The notes beneath the pieces were generated by a model. That model was not told the DNA's origin. It made no database searches and saw only the letters and a list, made by a program, of their open reading frames with translations. Below are positions 18,576 to 26,368 of a stretch of DNA of 36,626 nucleotides, in pieces. The stretch lies in the NCBI GenBank assembly GCA_001628005.1, contig LUQU01000049.1, positions 1 through 36,626 on the forward strand. The letters run 5' to 3'. Origin of the DNA: SAR86 cluster bacterium REDSEA-S09_B4 (GTDB lineage: Bacteria; Pseudomonadota; Gammaproteobacteria; Magnimaribacterales; Magnimaribacteraceae). The position numbers and the translations under genes were made by a program. Each line of letters starts with the position of its first letter. The first letter of the stretch is position 1.

Positions 18576-19739
18576 TTATTTTCTCTGGTTAAATCTTCTT
18601 CCAACAAGGGAAGCTGCAATATTTATTTTTTGAATGTCTATTGTTCCTCCAGCTATACCCCATCCCCAGGCGTCTCTGAATCTTCTTTCCATTTGATATT
18701 CTTTGTTGTATCCATACCCGCCCATGAGCTGTATGGCTGTTCCAGTGACTTCTCTGGCCATCTCATTTGAAAAACATTTACCTACACTTGATTCAAATAT
18801 ACTGGGCAAGCCTTCCGCAGCATTGTGAGCCGCCCGATGAATTAATAGCCGACTTGCTTCTACTTTCATTGCCATTTCAGCTAATTTAAGTTGAACCGCT
18901 TGAAAATCCACTATTGGCTTACCAAATTGTTCTCTTTCTTGCACGTATTCAAGTACCTGTTCTAATGCTCCAGCTGCTTGGCCCAAACTCATGGTTGCAT
19001 TTCCGCATCTTTCTAAATCGAAAGCTTCCATTAGTTTCTTAAAACCACCGTTAGCTTCCACAACAATACTTTCTTTGGGAACTTTTACATTATCAAAAAA
19101 TATATCTGCTGACGGGACTCCATTAAAACCCATAAGTTCTTCCTGCTTTCCAAAAGTTAATCCTTCAGCATCTTTTTCGACATAGACTGCTCCAATTCCT
19201 TTTGCCCCGGGTTCATCAGACATTCTGCAATAAACTACGTAGCCTTGTGCATGCCCCGCACCTGAACACCATCTTTTCATGCCGTTTAATACCAGATTTC
19301 CATCTTTCTCTTCAGCTTTTGTGGTTAAGTCCGTTAAGGCTGATCCTGCATGCGGTTCAGACATACTGACCGCAACAAATAAATTACCTTTACAAACTTC
19401 AGGTATGACTTTTTGCTTTAAATCCTCATTGGCAAAATGCTCTATGGCCTTGATTGGACCAACGGCACTTTCGAAGATTGGCCAAGCTACTACTGAAGAA
19501 ACCTTGGCAAATTCTTCTAAAACCAACAAAGCGTCTATATTCGAAAGGCCTAAACCACCGTATTTTTTATTTATATTGATTCCTAAAAATCCCATCTCGG
19601 CATATCGACCAAACCATTCGTCAGATAAAAACTCCTTCTTCTCTTCTAATTCTTTGGCAACTGAAGTCATCTCCTTTTGCGCAAACTCTCTTGCTACAGA
19701 CTGTAATTCTTTTTGTTCTGGTGTTAATGAAAAGTCCAT
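18576..19739 (-). CDS. Acyl-CoA dehydrogenase
   Basis: A 387-aa FAD flavoenzyme that would oxidise an acyl-CoA to the trans-2-enoyl-CoA. The three domains are readable: helical N-domain (FSLTPEQKELQSVAREFA), FAD-binding middle domain (AVSMSEPHAGSALTDLTTKA, then MKRWCSGAGHAQGYVV) and C-terminal helices (EREQFGKPIVDFQAVQ, ELMGGYGYNKEY-like end). The catalytic Glu of the MCAD/SCAD position is replaced: the usual Y-E-G-T is A-G364-G-T. Instead Glu243 in FDLERCGNA occupies the helix-G site used by isovaleryl-CoA and long-chain dehydrogenases. A good ribosome site (AAGGAG) precedes the ATG, 11 nt after the CoA-transferase gene on the same strand. Confidence 0.93.
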   Translation of the reverse strand: MDFSLTPEQKELQSVAREFAQKEMTSVAKELEEKKEFLSDEWFGRYAEMGFLGININKKYGGLGLSNIDALLVLEEFAKVSSVVAWPIFESAVGPIKAIEHFANEDLKQKVIPEVCKGNLFVAVSMSEPHAGSALTDLTTKAEEKDGNLVLNGMKRWCSGAGHAQGYVVYCRMSDEPGAKGIGAVYVEKDAEGLTFGKQEELMGFNGVPSADIFFDNVKVPKESIVVEANGGFKKLMEAFDLERCGNATMSLGQAAGALEQVLEYVQEREQFGKPIVDFQAVQLKLAEMAMKVEASRLLIHRAAHNAAEGLPSIFESSVGKCFSNEMAREVTGTAIQLMGGYGYNKEYQMERRFRDAWGWGIAGGTIDIQKINIAASLVGRRFNQRK

Positions 19740-19750
19740 GGTTTCTCCTT

Positions 19751-20944
19751 TTAAACTATTCTTTTATCTCTTAGATTTGTAATTTCTTCATCAGAATATC
19801 CCAACTCTTCAAGTATTTGGTTTGTATGCTCACCCAATAATGGAGCCCGGGTCTTAATTTCTCCAGGATTTTCGGATAGTTCTAATGGTGAGACAACAAT
19901 AGGAACTGATTCTTTTATATTGGGGTAGGGAATTTTTTGAAAAAGATTTCTTGCTTCAATATGTGGCTCGTTTACAACTTCATTTGCTTTAAGTACTTCT
20001 CCTACTGGAATCCGTTCTTTATCTAATTCTTCTATAGCTTCTTTAGTAGTTCTTTCTGCGCACCACTCTGACATCCTTTGGCTTATTAATTCAGAATTGT
20101 TACCTCTACTTAAATCATCCTTAAATCTTTCATCTTCAAGCCATTGACTCTCACCAATTAGGTTAACCCATCTTTCAAATAACGGCTGACCAACGGTTGC
20201 AATCAAAATCCAGCCATCTTTAGTTTTGAATGTATCAGATGGAGCAGCAGTTTGACCCCTATTAAAAGTAGCTTCACGATTTACATTTAATAGTTCCTGT
20301 TCAATGATTAAGCCATTAGTCATTGTAAGGGCAGTTGCCAATAGAGAAGTCTGCACTCTTTGACCTTTACCTGTTTTCTCTCTCTCCATCAGAGCCATGC
20401 AAGTCCCAAAAGCTGCAAGTGAGGCACTACAAAAATCTACATAAGGAGCATAGTTCTTCGTCGGCAGATCTGGGCTGCCTGTCATATCCATTGAACCAGA
20501 CATAGCTTGAGCTACCCCATCAAAACCAACTCTGTCAGCGTATGGGCCCGAAGTTCCAAAGGCGGTGTTAGAAGTAAGGATAATTTTTGGATTTACCTTA
20601 GACAGAGACTCAAAATCTAAACCCATAGCCTCTAGAGTCTTTTCAGGAAGGTTAGCAATAACGACATCTGCTGTTTTAGTAAGTTTCGCTATTATCTCTT
20701 TACCCTCTGGCTTCATAGGATTCAAGGTAAAACCTAATTTATTTCTATTCATTTGTAGGAACATTGAGCCATCTTCCTCATCTGAAACAGGAGTGGTAAA
20801 TCTGTCCTCACTCCCTTTTACTCTCTCAACTCTAATAACCTCCGCCCCGAAATCAGAAAGTAGGGCACCGCAAAAAGGTCCAGCTATATATCTACCAAAA
20901 TCCAGAACTCTATACCCCTTCAGGATATCTTTTTGTTTAGACAT
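19751..20944 (-). CDS. CaiB/BaiF family III CoA-transferase
   Basis: A 397-aa enzyme that moves coenzyme A between carboxylic acids through an aspartyl-CoA anhydride. The catalytic Asp is D170 in NYAPYVDFCSAS. The opening LKGYRVLDFGRYIAGPFCG and LSDFGAEVIRVE, the NRNKLGFTLNP block and 'GPYADRVGFDGVAQAMSG' are hallmark family segments. The substrate acid is not identified. The gene starts with an AGGAGA ribosome site inside the 3' end of the lipoprotein esterase gene (8-nt overlap) and is followed after 11 nt by the acyl-CoA dehydrogenase. The trio therefore looks like one unit: an esterase releases an acid, the transferase activates it and the dehydrogenase oxidises it. Confidence 0.94.
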   Translation of the reverse strand: MSKQKDILKGYRVLDFGRYIAGPFCGALLSDFGAEVIRVERVKGSEDRFTTPVSDEEDGSMFLQMNRNKLGFTLNPMKPEGKEIIAKLTKTADVVIANLPEKTLEAMGLDFESLSKVNPKIILTSNTAFGTSGPYADRVGFDGVAQAMSGSMDMTGSPDLPTKNYAPYVDFCSASLAAFGTCMALMEREKTGKGQRVQTSLLATALTMTNGLIIEQELLNVNREATFNRGQTAAPSDTFKTKDGWILIATVGQPLFERWVNLIGESQWLEDERFKDDLSRGNNSELISQRMSEWCAERTTKEAIEELDKERIPVGEVLKANEVVNEPHIEARNLFQKIPYPNIKESVPIVVSPLELSENPGEIKTRAPLLGEHTNQILEELGYSDEEITNLRDKRIV

Positions 20945-22031
20945 TTTCTCTCCTATGTTTACTGAAGAATTCCCAGATTAATTCATTGCCCCAATTGATT
21001 TCTTTTCCATTATTATCAGTACATTCATTTTGATTGGGCATACTTTCGCTTTGTTTTTCAGATCTGCAATAACCCACACCTGGGTTTTGTCCAGGCCAGG
21101 CATGTCCTCCATTAGGAACGAGACAATTTGTTACTTCGAGAGTTTTTCCTTGAGCACACTTACTTCTTGAATTACAAACAAGGCTATTATTCTTTCCGGT
21201 TACCAAGTCAGCAACAACAACTTCTTTTGTGCAACCCATACTTTGAGCCCATTTATTAAAGGATACTTCCGGTTTTTCATAAAACCATCCATCTGCCGAA
21301 ACATCTCCATTTATTGGAGTTACCGTATCTTTATCGCCAAACACTTGAAGATAAGAGACAGGGATTTTTGGAGCACAACTTCTATCACGTGGTATGGATC
21401 CACTAATAGAAGCTGCAGCAGCTAATATTTCAGGGTGAATACATGCAAATCTATGAGCCATCGCTCCGCCATTGCTCATGCCAGACAGATATATTCTTGA
21501 CCTGTCTACAGAGTAATTTTCTGCAACCTCTTCTATAACTTTCTTAATAAATCCAATGTCGTCGTAACATCCTGTCCAAGCACAATGGCTGTATTCTTTA
21601 CATTCTTCAGGCTTTGGATATTCACCCCTTGATTTAATGCAAATGGGCCTTTCTCCTTCTCTTGGCGGAGCATTGCTTTCCAAATCATTCCATGAGCTGA
21701 CAAAAAAAGGCATTCCATTTACCTTACCCCAGAAGTTTACGCCCTGAGGATAAACCGCTATGTAATTTCGGTATTCAGCGTGTAGGTTCATCTCCTTAGT
21801 TGTTTCTTTCTCAAATCCACTTGCTGTTCCTGTATATCCATGTAAACCAACTACCAATGGAAGTTCTTCTTTAGAGGTATAGCTTGTTGGCAAAAAAATT
21901 AGGTATTCTCTATCAATACCCTGCCAGGGCATTGTTTTCTTTTCGAAATTTTCACTGGTATTAGTTTTTACACAGGAACTCAAAATACAGATAAAAATAG
22001 AGAGTAATAATATTTTTATTCTTACATTCAT
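20937..22031 (-). CDS. Secreted lipoprotein esterase, PHB-depolymerase/feruloyl-esterase-like
   Basis: A 364-aa alpha/beta hydrolase with a lipoprotein signal (ILLLSIFICILSSC, lipid-carrying Cys20) that would be held in the outer or inner membrane facing the periplasm. The oxyanion block is VVGLHGYTGTASGFE. The nucleophile is Ser186 in GMSNGGAMAH. The acid is probably in FGDKDTVTP and the His in NGGHAWPG. These match the LpqC/polyhydroxybutyrate depolymerase and feruloyl esterase family. Cys residues in ICIKSRGEYPKPEEC and CAWTGCYDD suggest disulfides, as expected for an exported enzyme. The ATG at 22031 is chosen over the TTG at 22037. It leads the minus-strand esterase-CaiB-dehydrogenase run. 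Confidence 0.88.
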   Translation of the reverse strand: MNVRIKILLLSIFICILSSCVKTNTSENFEKKTMPWQGIDREYLIFLPTSYTSKEELPLVVGLHGYTGTASGFEKETTKEMNLHAEYRNYIAVYPQGVNFWGKVNGMPFFVSSWNDLESNAPPREGERPICIKSRGEYPKPEECKEYSHCAWTGCYDDIGFIKKVIEEVAENYSVDRSRIYLSGMSNGGAMAHRFACIHPEILAAAASISGSIPRDRSCAPKIPVSYLQVFGDKDTVTPINGDVSADGWFYEKPEVSFNKWAQSMGCTKEVVVADLVTGKNNSLVCNSRSKCAQGKTLEVTNCLVPNGGHAWPGQNPGVGYCRSEKQSESMPNQNECTDNNGKEINWGNELIWEFFSKHRRENV

Positions 22032-22052
22032 GATCAATTATCTTCTTTGAAG

Positions 22053-22060
22053 ATTATAAT
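22053..22060. promoter_or_regulatory. Shared divergent -10 region (ATTATAAT)
   Basis: The self-complementary ATTATAAT contains TATAAT on both strands: 22055-22060 plus and 22053-22058 minus. On the plus strand it lies 8 nt before the thioesterase ATG, a near leaderless start. On the minus strand it would give the esterase message a leader of about 15 nt. RNA polymerase could not occupy both at once, so the two units may compete. Confidence 0.4.
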
Positions 22061-22068
22061 GAACTTCT

Positions 22069-22476
22069 ATGAGTAAAACAGAAATACCTCCAAAGGGTTA
22101 TAAGGCATTTAATATTTCGCAACCTCATATAGATCACTTGGGTCCTGGTTTTTACAAAAAAGAAGACGATGACCAGTTAGTACTTGGTTTTTATGTTAGA
22201 GAAGAACATTTAAATGGTTACGGTTCAGCACACGGTGGAATGCTAATGGCAGTAGCTGATTTTACTTTAGCTACTTCCGCCATGAGAAAATCAGATAAGC
22301 CAGTAACAACTGTTAGTTTTCATTCTGAATTTATTAGTCCTGCGCCCTTGGGTTCTCTGTTAGAAGTAAGAGCTAAGGTTACCAAAAAAGGAAAAACCCT
22401 GGCCTTTTCTAAGGGTAATATTAAAGTTGGTGATGAAGTAATTTTAAATTTTGGAGGCGTATTAAAAATACTGTAG
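22069..22476 (+). CDS. PaaI-family acyl-CoA thioesterase
   Basis: A 135-aa single hotdog domain. The segment NGYGSAHGGMLMAVADFTLATSA holds the PaaI 'HGG-x6-D' active-site signature, where the Asp (of AVAD) is the catalytic acid. TVSFHSEFISPAPLGSLLEVRAKV is the usual substrate-binding strand pair. PaaI-type enzymes hydrolyse acyl- or aryl-CoA that has stalled in a pathway, releasing free CoA. The gene has no visible ribosome site; a TATAAT is close upstream. It is 3 nt ahead of the saccharopine-dehydrogenase-like gene on the same strand, so the two are probably co-expressed. The physiological acyl group is not evident. Confidence 0.88.
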   Translation: MSKTEIPPKGYKAFNISQPHIDHLGPGFYKKEDDDQLVLGFYVREEHLNGYGSAHGGMLMAVADFTLATSAMRKSDKPVTTVSFHSEFISPAPLGSLLEVRAKVTKKGKTLAFSKGNIKVGDEVILNFGGVLKIL

Positions 22477-22479
22477 TTC

Positions 22480-23679
22480 ATGAGCAAAGATCTAGATATT
22501 GTCATTTACGGTGCTACCGGATTCACTGGAAAGTTGTGTGTTAAATATTTAACCGAAAACGCTAAAGACCTTAACTGGGCAATAGCTGGAAGAGATAGAA
22601 CTAGGTTATCTCAAGTAGCCATAAGATATTATCCTAAAATTGAGAGATTAGTTGCCGATGGAGATGATGAAGAGGCATTAGACTTAATTACCAAAAGAAC
22701 CAAAGTAATAATATCCACAGCTGGTCCATTTCATAGATATGGTTCAAAACTAGTTGCTTCATGTGTTAAAAATTCTACTCACTATGTAGATATCACTGGA
22801 GAAACCTTTTGGATTAAGGAGATGATAGATAAGCATCATTCCGAAGCCGTAACCAAGGGAGTAAGAATAATACCCTCCTGTGGTTATGATTCTCTTCCAT
22901 CGGATTTAGGGGTTTTCTTTGCTGCTAAGATGCTCCAAAAACCTATAAAAAGGGTGGAGTCTTTTCACACAGGGCAGGGAGGAGCATCCGGTGGAACCAT
23001 TGAAACAGGGTTTTCAATGGGAGATTTAAATCTAGGTAAGCAAATGCAAGATCCTTTTTTATTGAATCCTGAAGATTCTGTAACTCCTGAACAAAGAAGT
23101 CTGAGTTCTGACAAAGTTAAAATAAGGAAAAATAACCTCATTGATGCTTGGACAGGTCGGTTCATCATGGCAACTATGAATACTAGGGTAGTTAGGAGAA
23201 GTGCTGCCTTACTCGAGGCAAGACAAGAAACCTATGGAGTCGATTTTACGTATCAGGAACATGCTTTTTATCAGAAGTATCTCAATGCTTTCTTGGTATC
23301 TTTTGGCACTATATTTTCAATGATAATCATTGCGACTCCTCTCAGAAAACTTGTTAGAAGATTTTTACCTAAACCAGGAGAAGGGCCTAGTGAGGAAACC
23401 ATGCGGAAAGGGTTTTTTGATTGTTTGTTTACAGCAGAAGCAGAGGATAGTTCTATCAATATTTTCAGAATGCATGGAAAAGGAGATCCAGGTTACCGGG
23501 TTACCTCAAAGTTCGTGTGTGAAAGTGCTCTTACCCTAATCCATAGCGAAGACGATTTACCAGGAGGTAAGGAATACGGCGGCCTTTTAACACCGGCTTC
23601 AGGACTTGGTCAGCCTCTAATAGAAAGATTGTCAAAGGCCGGAATATTCTTCGAAGGCCCTTTAGATAAGCCAACTTAG
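22480..23679 (+). CDS. Saccharopine-dehydrogenase-like oxidoreductase (trans-acting enoyl reductase type)
   Basis: A 399-aa NAD(P)-binding protein. The N-terminal Rossmann motif is G11-A-T-G14-F-T-G17 in DIVIYGATGFTGKL. TAGPFHRYGSKLVASC, DITGETFWIKEM and IIPSCGYDSLPSDLG follow in the family's order. A possible hydrophobic helix (NAFLVSFGTIFSMIIIATPL, about residues 269-288) suggests membrane contact, as in the mycobacterial trans-acting enoyl reductase (Rv2953 type) and human SCCPDH. A role in reducing lipid enoyl intermediates is known for that mycobacterial enzyme; here there is no polyketide synthase near, so the substrate is open. The gene begins 3 nt after the PaaI thioesterase and ends 4 nt before the convergent phosphofructokinase stop. 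Confidence 0.85.
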   Translation: MSKDLDIVIYGATGFTGKLCVKYLTENAKDLNWAIAGRDRTRLSQVAIRYYPKIERLVADGDDEEALDLITKRTKVIISTAGPFHRYGSKLVASCVKNSTHYVDITGETFWIKEMIDKHHSEAVTKGVRIIPSCGYDSLPSDLGVFFAAKMLQKPIKRVESFHTGQGGASGGTIETGFSMGDLNLGKQMQDPFLLNPEDSVTPEQRSLSSDKVKIRKNNLIDAWTGRFIMATMNTRVVRRSAALLEARQETYGVDFTYQEHAFYQKYLNAFLVSFGTIFSMIIIATPLRKLVRRFLPKPGEGPSEETMRKGFFDCLFTAEAEDSSINIFRMHGKGDPGYRVTSKFVCESALTLIHSEDDLPGGKEYGGLLTPASGLGQPLIERLSKAGIFFEGPLDKPT

Positions 23680-23683
23680 AATT

Positions 23684-24949
23684 TTATTTTTTAGGAAGTC
23701 TGAAAGCTCCTAACTTTTTCTTTAAAAGTCTATTTTTTAAATTAGCTGTTAAAGGTATACCATTCCTATAAGGGGGATAGGCTTCTCCTTGAATGAGTGG
23801 GTTCAAATATTTTTTACATGACCCTGTGATACCAAAACCATCTTTTGTAATAAAACTTCTCGGCATTTTCTTTTCTTTATTGGCAACCCTACTGAGAGAA
23901 ACTTTATCTATTTCCCAAGAATATTTTTTTGTATTTTTCCTTTTTATAATTGGCATAACAGCATTTTGGCCTTTAAGTACTAATTCAATAGCAGCTTGTC
24001 CTACTGCATAAGCTTGTTCTAAGTCTGTTTGTGAAGCAATATGCCGAGCAGACCTTTGAAGGTAGTCTGATACAGCCCAATGATATTTATAACCTAAGGA
24101 AGAATTTATTATTGAGGCTATTTGAGGGGCTACTCCTCCCAGTTGTTTATGACCAAAGGCATCTTTAGTACCTGCGTCAGCTAAGAAATTACCTTTACTG
24201 TCTTGAACACCTTCAGATACAACAATGACGCAATAACCTTCTTCCTTAACGGTAGTTCTAACTTTAGAAATCATCTTCTTTTGATTAAAAGGTATTTCCG
24301 GAAAAAGAATTATGTGAGGAGGATCCGTTTGTTTTTCCTGAGCTAAGCCCGAAGCTGCAGCTATCCACCCAGCATGCCTTCCCATTACTTCCAAAATAAA
24401 AACTTTAGTAGAGGTTTCAGCCATGCTTGCTACATCAAGACCAGCTTCTTTAGTTGATATCGCTATGTATTTAGCAACTGAACCAAATCCGGGGCAGTTA
24501 TCAGTAAAAGGAATATCATTATCAACTGTTTTTGGAATGCCAATGCATCGAACAGGAAATCCCATGTCTCTGGTGAAATTAGCAATCTTATTGGCTGTAT
24601 CTTGTGAATCTCCTCCTCCGTTATAAAAGAAATGACCAATATTGTGGGCTACAAAAATATCCAATAATCGTTTGTACTCACTATTATTGTTTTCGGGATC
24701 TTGAAGCTTATACCTACATGAACCGAATGCTCCTCCTGGCGTATGTTTTAACTTAGCTATTTCTCTATCGGATTCGAAGCTGGTATCAATGAGCTCTTCA
24801 TGAAGAGCTCCAAGAATGCCATTTTTCGCAGCAAAAATTTTACCTATTTTTTTTGATTTTCTTCCTGCCTCTATTACACCCGCTGCCGTTGCATTTATTA
24901 CTGCAGTTACCCCGCCCGATTGCGCATATAGAACATTTCTATTCTTCAT
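23684..24949 (-). CDS. pfp: Diphosphate-dependent phosphofructokinase
   Basis: A 421-aa phosphofructokinase that phosphorylates fructose 6-phosphate. The two diagnostic positions are of the PPi-using type: Asp114 in the nucleotide loop (GGGDSQDT, where ATP enzymes have GGDGS) and Lys140 in PKTVDND (ATP enzymes have PGTIDND). The catalytic Asp is D143, and the sugar-binding block is MGRHAGWIAAA (from residue 189). GGVTAVINATAAG marks the start. A PPi enzyme works reversibly and saves ATP in glycolysis. The gene is divergent from mpl by 62 bp. Sugar-phosphate recycling is the alternative role. ATP use seems unlikely from the residues, though I cannot test it. Confidence 0.92.
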   Translation of the reverse strand: MKNRNVLYAQSGGVTAVINATAAGVIEAGRKSKKIGKIFAAKNGILGALHEELIDTSFESDREIAKLKHTPGGAFGSCRYKLQDPENNNSEYKRLLDIFVAHNIGHFFYNGGGDSQDTANKIANFTRDMGFPVRCIGIPKTVDNDIPFTDNCPGFGSVAKYIAISTKEAGLDVASMAETSTKVFILEVMGRHAGWIAAASGLAQEKQTDPPHIILFPEIPFNQKKMISKVRTTVKEEGYCVIVVSEGVQDSKGNFLADAGTKDAFGHKQLGGVAPQIASIINSSLGYKYHWAVSDYLQRSARHIASQTDLEQAYAVGQAAIELVLKGQNAVMPIIKRKNTKKYSWEIDKVSLSRVANKEKKMPRSFITKDGFGITGSCKKYLNPLIQGEAYPPYRNGIPLTANLKNRLLKKKLGAFRLPKK

Positions 24950-24999
24950 AAGTGCGATGTTACTTAAATCTTGACCAAGAGGGAATTAAAGGAGATGGG

Positions 25000-25005
25000 T
25001 ATAAT
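25000..25005 (+). promoter_or_regulatory. Leaderless-type -10 box of mpl
   Basis: A perfect TATAAT ends 6 nt before the mpl ATG, the same spacing as at the aldo/keto reductase gene, so the message would start at the A of the ATG. A GGAG is 17 nt upstream of the ATG, too far to serve it as a ribosome site. A TTGACC (24971-24976) is 23 bp upstream of the box, too far for a normal -35. Confidence 0.45.
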
Positions 25006-25011
25006 TAAAAT

Positions 25012-26364
25012 ATGTCAGTAAAAAAGATTCACATTTTAGGTATCTGTGGAACCTTTATGGGTAGCCTAGCTCTGCTTGCAAGGGAATTGGGGTTTGAAGT
25101 TTCAGGCTGTGATGAAAATATTTACCCACCAATGTCTGATCTTCTCCAAGAACAAGATATCAGAGTAAATCAAGGTTATAAAAAGACAGACCTACCTGAA
25201 GCTGACCTTTATTTAATAGGCAATGTAATTTCAAGAGGAAATGAATCTATCGAATACATTTTAGATTCAAAATTACCTCATACTTCTGGACCAGCATGGT
25301 TATCAGAGAATGTCCTTCAAAATCGAAGAGTTATAGCAGTCTCCGGAACTCATGGAAAGACTTCCACCACTGCGATGCTAACCTGGATGCTTGTTAATTT
25401 AGGACTTGATCCGGGTTTTTTAATAGCTGGTAGACCAAAAGACTTTTCTGTTTCAGCTAAATTAGGTAAAGGTGAGATTTTTATAATTGAAGCAGATGAA
25501 TATGACACAGCTTTTTTTGATAAACGGGCGAAACTCATTCACTACAACCCTGAAGTCTTAATCATTAATAATCTGGAGTTTGACCATGCAGACATATATA
25601 GAAATTTATCTGAGATTCAAAAACAGTTTCATAACTTGATTAGGACAATGTCTTCAGAAGATCGCATAGTATTTCCTTCAGACGATAAAAATATTAAGGC
25701 CGTGTTGGAATTAGGGGTGTGGAGTGGAAAATCAGAATTCAGTTCTAAAGGAAAAGATCTAAATTACTTTGATGCTATTAAAAAGGACCACTCTTCACTT
25801 AGATTTTTTATAAATAAAGAGAAAGTTGAAATAAATTGGAATATGTTAGGTGAACATAATGCTAGAAATGCAATGTCAGCTCTATTGGCACTACATCACT
25901 TTGATATTGCCTTATCTGATTCGGCTAAGTGGCTAGAAACATTTTCTGGGGTGCAAAGAAGATTAGAGACAATTATAGATCGAGAGGAACTTAAGCTTTT
26001 TGACGATTTTGCTCATCATCCAACTGCAATAGAAGAGACCTTAAAAGGTTTAAGAGCTCGTTTTAAAGATAATAGAATAATTGCTTTGATTGAAATAAGG
26101 TCAAATACCATGAAATCAGGATTACATGACAAAAGTCTTCTTAGTGCAACAAGTGAAGCAAATCTAGTTTTTTGGAAAGGGCCAGATGAAGATCAGTTAA
26201 ATAATTTAGTTAATCAATCACCTAAAAATCACAATATTATTGATTCAGTAGAGCTTTTCGCTGACGAACTAAAAAGATCTGTTGTTAATGAAAGGGATGT
26301 AATTATTATGATGTCAAACGGAAGTTTTGACGGACTTGCAGATCTTTTAAAATCAAAACTATAA
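25012..26364 (+). CDS. mpl: UDP-N-acetylmuramate:L-Ala-gamma-D-Glu-meso-DAP ligase
   Basis: A 450-aa Mur-ligase-family enzyme that joins the recycled murein tripeptide to UDP-MurNAc and so bypasses de novo peptide assembly. The N-terminal UDP-binding loop is ILGICGTFMGSLALLARELG, which is characteristic of Mpl rather than MurC. The ATP loop is SGTHGKTSTT (residues 111-120). Later marks are EADEYDTAFFDKR, INNLEFDHADIY, GEHNARNAMSALLA, GVQRRLE and FDDFAHHPTAI, all classic Mpl blocks. The length is that of E. coli Mpl. It is followed 4 nt later by a dipeptidase lipoprotein gene, which fits peptide salvage. The gene lies 62 bp from divergent pfp. Confidence 0.96.
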   Translation: MSVKKIHILGICGTFMGSLALLARELGFEVSGCDENIYPPMSDLLQEQDIRVNQGYKKTDLPEADLYLIGNVISRGNESIEYILDSKLPHTSGPAWLSENVLQNRRVIAVSGTHGKTSTTAMLTWMLVNLGLDPGFLIAGRPKDFSVSAKLGKGEIFIIEADEYDTAFFDKRAKLIHYNPEVLIINNLEFDHADIYRNLSEIQKQFHNLIRTMSSEDRIVFPSDDKNIKAVLELGVWSGKSEFSSKGKDLNYFDAIKKDHSSLRFFINKEKVEINWNMLGEHNARNAMSALLALHHFDIALSDSAKWLETFSGVQRRLETIIDREELKLFDDFAHHPTAIEETLKGLRARFKDNRIIALIEIRSNTMKSGLHDKSLLSATSEANLVFWKGPDEDQLNNLVNQSPKNHNIIDSVELFADELKRSVVNERDVIIMMSNGSFDGLADLLKSKL

Positions 26365-26368
26365 CTAT

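Noticed and set aside
18566-18581. AAAATA-GAAT-TATTTT palindrome at the DUF2244/acyl-CoA dehydrogenase stops as a bidirectional terminator
   Set aside because: The stem is 6 bp of A/T only, too weak to call.
24995-25021. Eight-codon upstream frame (ATG after GGAG) overlapping the mpl start
   Set aside because: It is very short, in another frame and crosses the -10 box; a leaderless start at 25012 is the simpler reading, though coupling cannot be excluded.
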